A stretch of DNA of 64,000 bases from Saussurea involucrata (lineage: Eukaryota > Streptophyta > Magnoliopsida > Asterales > Asteraceae): positions 59,183,984-59,247,983 of the forward strand of contig CM066313.1 of assembly GCA_033807775.1 (NCBI GenBank). The letters run 5' to 3'. Under the pieces are notes generated by a model. That model did not search any database, was not told where the DNA came from, and worked only from the letters and a program-made list of their open reading frames with translations. Of the stretch, positions 62,321 to 64,000 are shown in pieces (position 1 is the stretch's first letter; the number at the start of each line of letters is the position of its first letter). Position numbers and translations under genes: made by a program.

Positions 62321-64000
62321 TGGCACACCCCGCTAAAGCGGAAACACGAGATGTAACAGCTAAATCTTCATAGCATTAGGAAATAAAACAACACCAACCA
62401 TACAATTACATAAGTTTTAAATTGTGAAGTTCCAAAAGTTTCAAGTTACAATCCATTGTTTACAAGTAACCGAGATGGTGTTTTTAACAAAATAGAGCAA
62501 AAGGAAAGAGCTTGGTTGATGTCGTCATGCATGCTAAATTTAGACTTTGTCGTTTACCTTCTTAGTCCCTGAAAAGCATGTTTAAAATAAAAGGTCAACT
62601 ACAAAGAGTTGGTGAGTTCACAGGTTTTCCATATACACAACAGTTTTTCATCCAAAGGTTACTCTCATGAAACGTTTGTTCATGACAAGCTTTAAGTTTA
62701 AAAATTTATGAGTACAATTTACAATGAATGACTTTTGCAAGATATATAAGTGTTGAGCCACTACTAAGCCTCCGACAACCTACGCCCCGCGAACTACCTC
62801 AGAGGTGGTATGTTGGCCACATGAGTAGAACATTATTAACAGATAAAGTGCACCCCTACTCGTCAGTCAAAGGTGGGTTTGTCAAACCAAATAGCGCTAT
62901 CCACAAATATCACCGGCTCGTTATGAGTTAATAAGTAGTGTACCTATTGGGGACTTAACATTTTCGTTATAACTCAACATATCTTTATCACTTATGTAAA
63001 TTCGTCCATTCATTAGTACTCATTTCTCAAATCATAAGTATCCACAATTTAATATCATGAATCATTTAGCATTTTAAAATCATAACATGCTTTTCACTCC
63101 AAACATTAAACAAGTAAAACGGGGCTGTGAATACTCACCTTATAGCGTAGTCGCGAAGTAGTGATAGCTTGTTTGCTTAAACGCTTTACGGGTTCCCTAT
63201 AATGTCAAATAATTTCTATAAGTCCTTCATAGCTAACACAAGGTTATCCCTAACTAACTTAATCCGCATCTTGTGAAATGCCTTTGCTTTAGTATTTAAA
63301 TTGAAATGAAGAATTTAGCATTGTTCCAATGTTTTAATCATGTATATATAGGGTTATAATAAAAACTCAACAGTTTCCAAAACGTTTAAGCTGACAGAAA
63401 CTTTATACTCCAAAGATGACTATTTTACAACACTTTCTAGAATAACTAATTTACCCATTTTTTTATATGTGGTAATATGTTGAGTTAAGGAGATTTTGAC
63501 CAAATTTCATAAATTTTGGAGGTGTTTAAGGGGTCCAAGTAATTTTTATGAATTTGTGTAACACAGAACCTAAAACAGATTGCACCCTTCTGTGAAAACA
63601 TACTTTTGGAGGGTCAAAACTTAATAATTTTCAGAGTTTTTACATGCTTTGGAAACCTAACACATAAAGGTATCTCATGGAAAATGATTTACAAACGTTT
63701 GATAACTTTTGAGTGAGTTATGGACGAATGAAGCTGCATGTACCAATCTGCCAATCTTGGACAGCTTGACACACTTGACTTGTATAAAATATTTGAGTGA
63801 CCAAAACTCCATATTTTTGAATGAAACCAAGTGCATGTGAAACCTAACTCATCTAAGAAATTTCCAGAAGGAAAATGAGTAATTTCGATGGATTCTACAG
63901 AGAGTTATAAGAAAAACAAAATGACACAACAATCTGGCCAACCATCTGCTGCACACCAAATTTGTTCTAAGGAGTTGAAGGCTTAAATCTTAATATTTTC
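62321..64000 (-). mobile_element. Gypsy-2 5' LTR (truncated by window end)
   Basis: First 1,680 bp in plus coordinates, collinear with 48101-49780 without indels. From the intact length of the other LTR it should extend about 1.2 kb beyond the window. Confidence 0.93.

Larger units (their letters stand above)
48101..64000 (-). mobile_element. Gypsy-2: chromovirus-like element on the minus strand (5' end beyond window)
   Basis: The left (3') LTR is 48101-56511 with Nonaut-2 inside, 2,870 bp of its own sequence. Interior 56512-62320 (5,809 bp). The right (5') LTR starts at 62321 and runs off the window. Comparing 48101-49780 with 62321-64000 by eye gives about 32 substitutions in 1,680 bp and no indels (about 1.9 percent). 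The polyprotein is in one phase with only two nonsense codons. Long LTRs, tRNA-Met PBS and the chromodomain-like end suggest Tekay/Del. Confidence 0.95.

Overview
This window is plant nuclear intergenic DNA made almost entirely of nested LTR retrotransposons. I found no intact host gene, rRNA, tRNA gene or CRISPR array. The evidence for a flowering plant is: Ty1/copia and Ty3/gypsy elements with 0.25-2.9 kb LTRs, primer-binding sites matching the 3' end of initiator tRNA-Met, chromodomain-type gypsy integrases, 5-bp target-site duplications (TSDs), and GT-AG introns in one gene-like block. The post-pol ORF type resembles proteins I remember from daisy-family (Asteraceae) genomes. That placement is a memory-based guess.

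Layout. (1) Positions 1 to about 7.7 kb hold the 3' half of Copia-1: integrase tail, intact RT-RNase H, a spacer with promoter-like signals, a large third ORF (ORF3), and the 3' LTR. (2) 7,766-39,164 is a probable solo gypsy LTR (LTR-S, about 2.85 kb of its own sequence) sitting inside the ORF3 of an older element, Copia-3. (3) LTR-S is split by Copia-2 (8,438-36,976, TSD CCTCT), a giant copia element of about 15.2 kb once its own insertions are subtracted. (4) Copia-2 ORF3 is split twice: by Gypsy-1 (19,798-28,152, TSD GTTCG), young but with most of RT and all RNase H missing, and by Nonaut-1 (29,365-34,367, TSD GAAAC), a gag-only copia-like element. (5) 39,165 to about 42.9 kb is the rest of Copia-3 ORF3 and its 3' LTR. 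(6) About 42.9-48.1 kb (block D) is a broken gene-like or transposon gene with introns, a 40-bp tandem repeat array and an LTR-like segment. (7) 48,101 to the window end is Gypsy-2 on the minus strand, a chromovirus-like element with two nonsense codons in pol. Its 3' LTR is split by Nonaut-2 (50,171-55,706, minus strand, TSD GACAT).

The most unusual content is ORF3. Three different copia elements each carry a long reading frame between pol and the 3' LTR. Each has a recognisable N-terminal domain and C-terminal domain joined by a variable charged or coiled-coil linker. In the two elements where the upstream region is visible, a TATA box and ACGT-core motifs lie about 100-115 bp before the ORF3 ATG, which suggests it is transcribed from its own promoter. 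The second notable theme is parasitism among the elements: one gypsy element without a usable pol and two gag-only copia-like elements all have nearly identical LTR pairs, so they must have been copied using proteins from other elements.

Insertion order, from nesting and visible LTR differences: Copia-3, then LTR-S, then Copia-2 (LTRs about 2 percent different plus one divergent block), then Nonaut-1 (1 difference in 246 bp) and Gypsy-1 (6 seen in 2,304 bp). Separately, Gypsy-2 (about 32 in 1,680 bp) was followed by Nonaut-2 (3 in 255 bp). All difference counts were made by eye.
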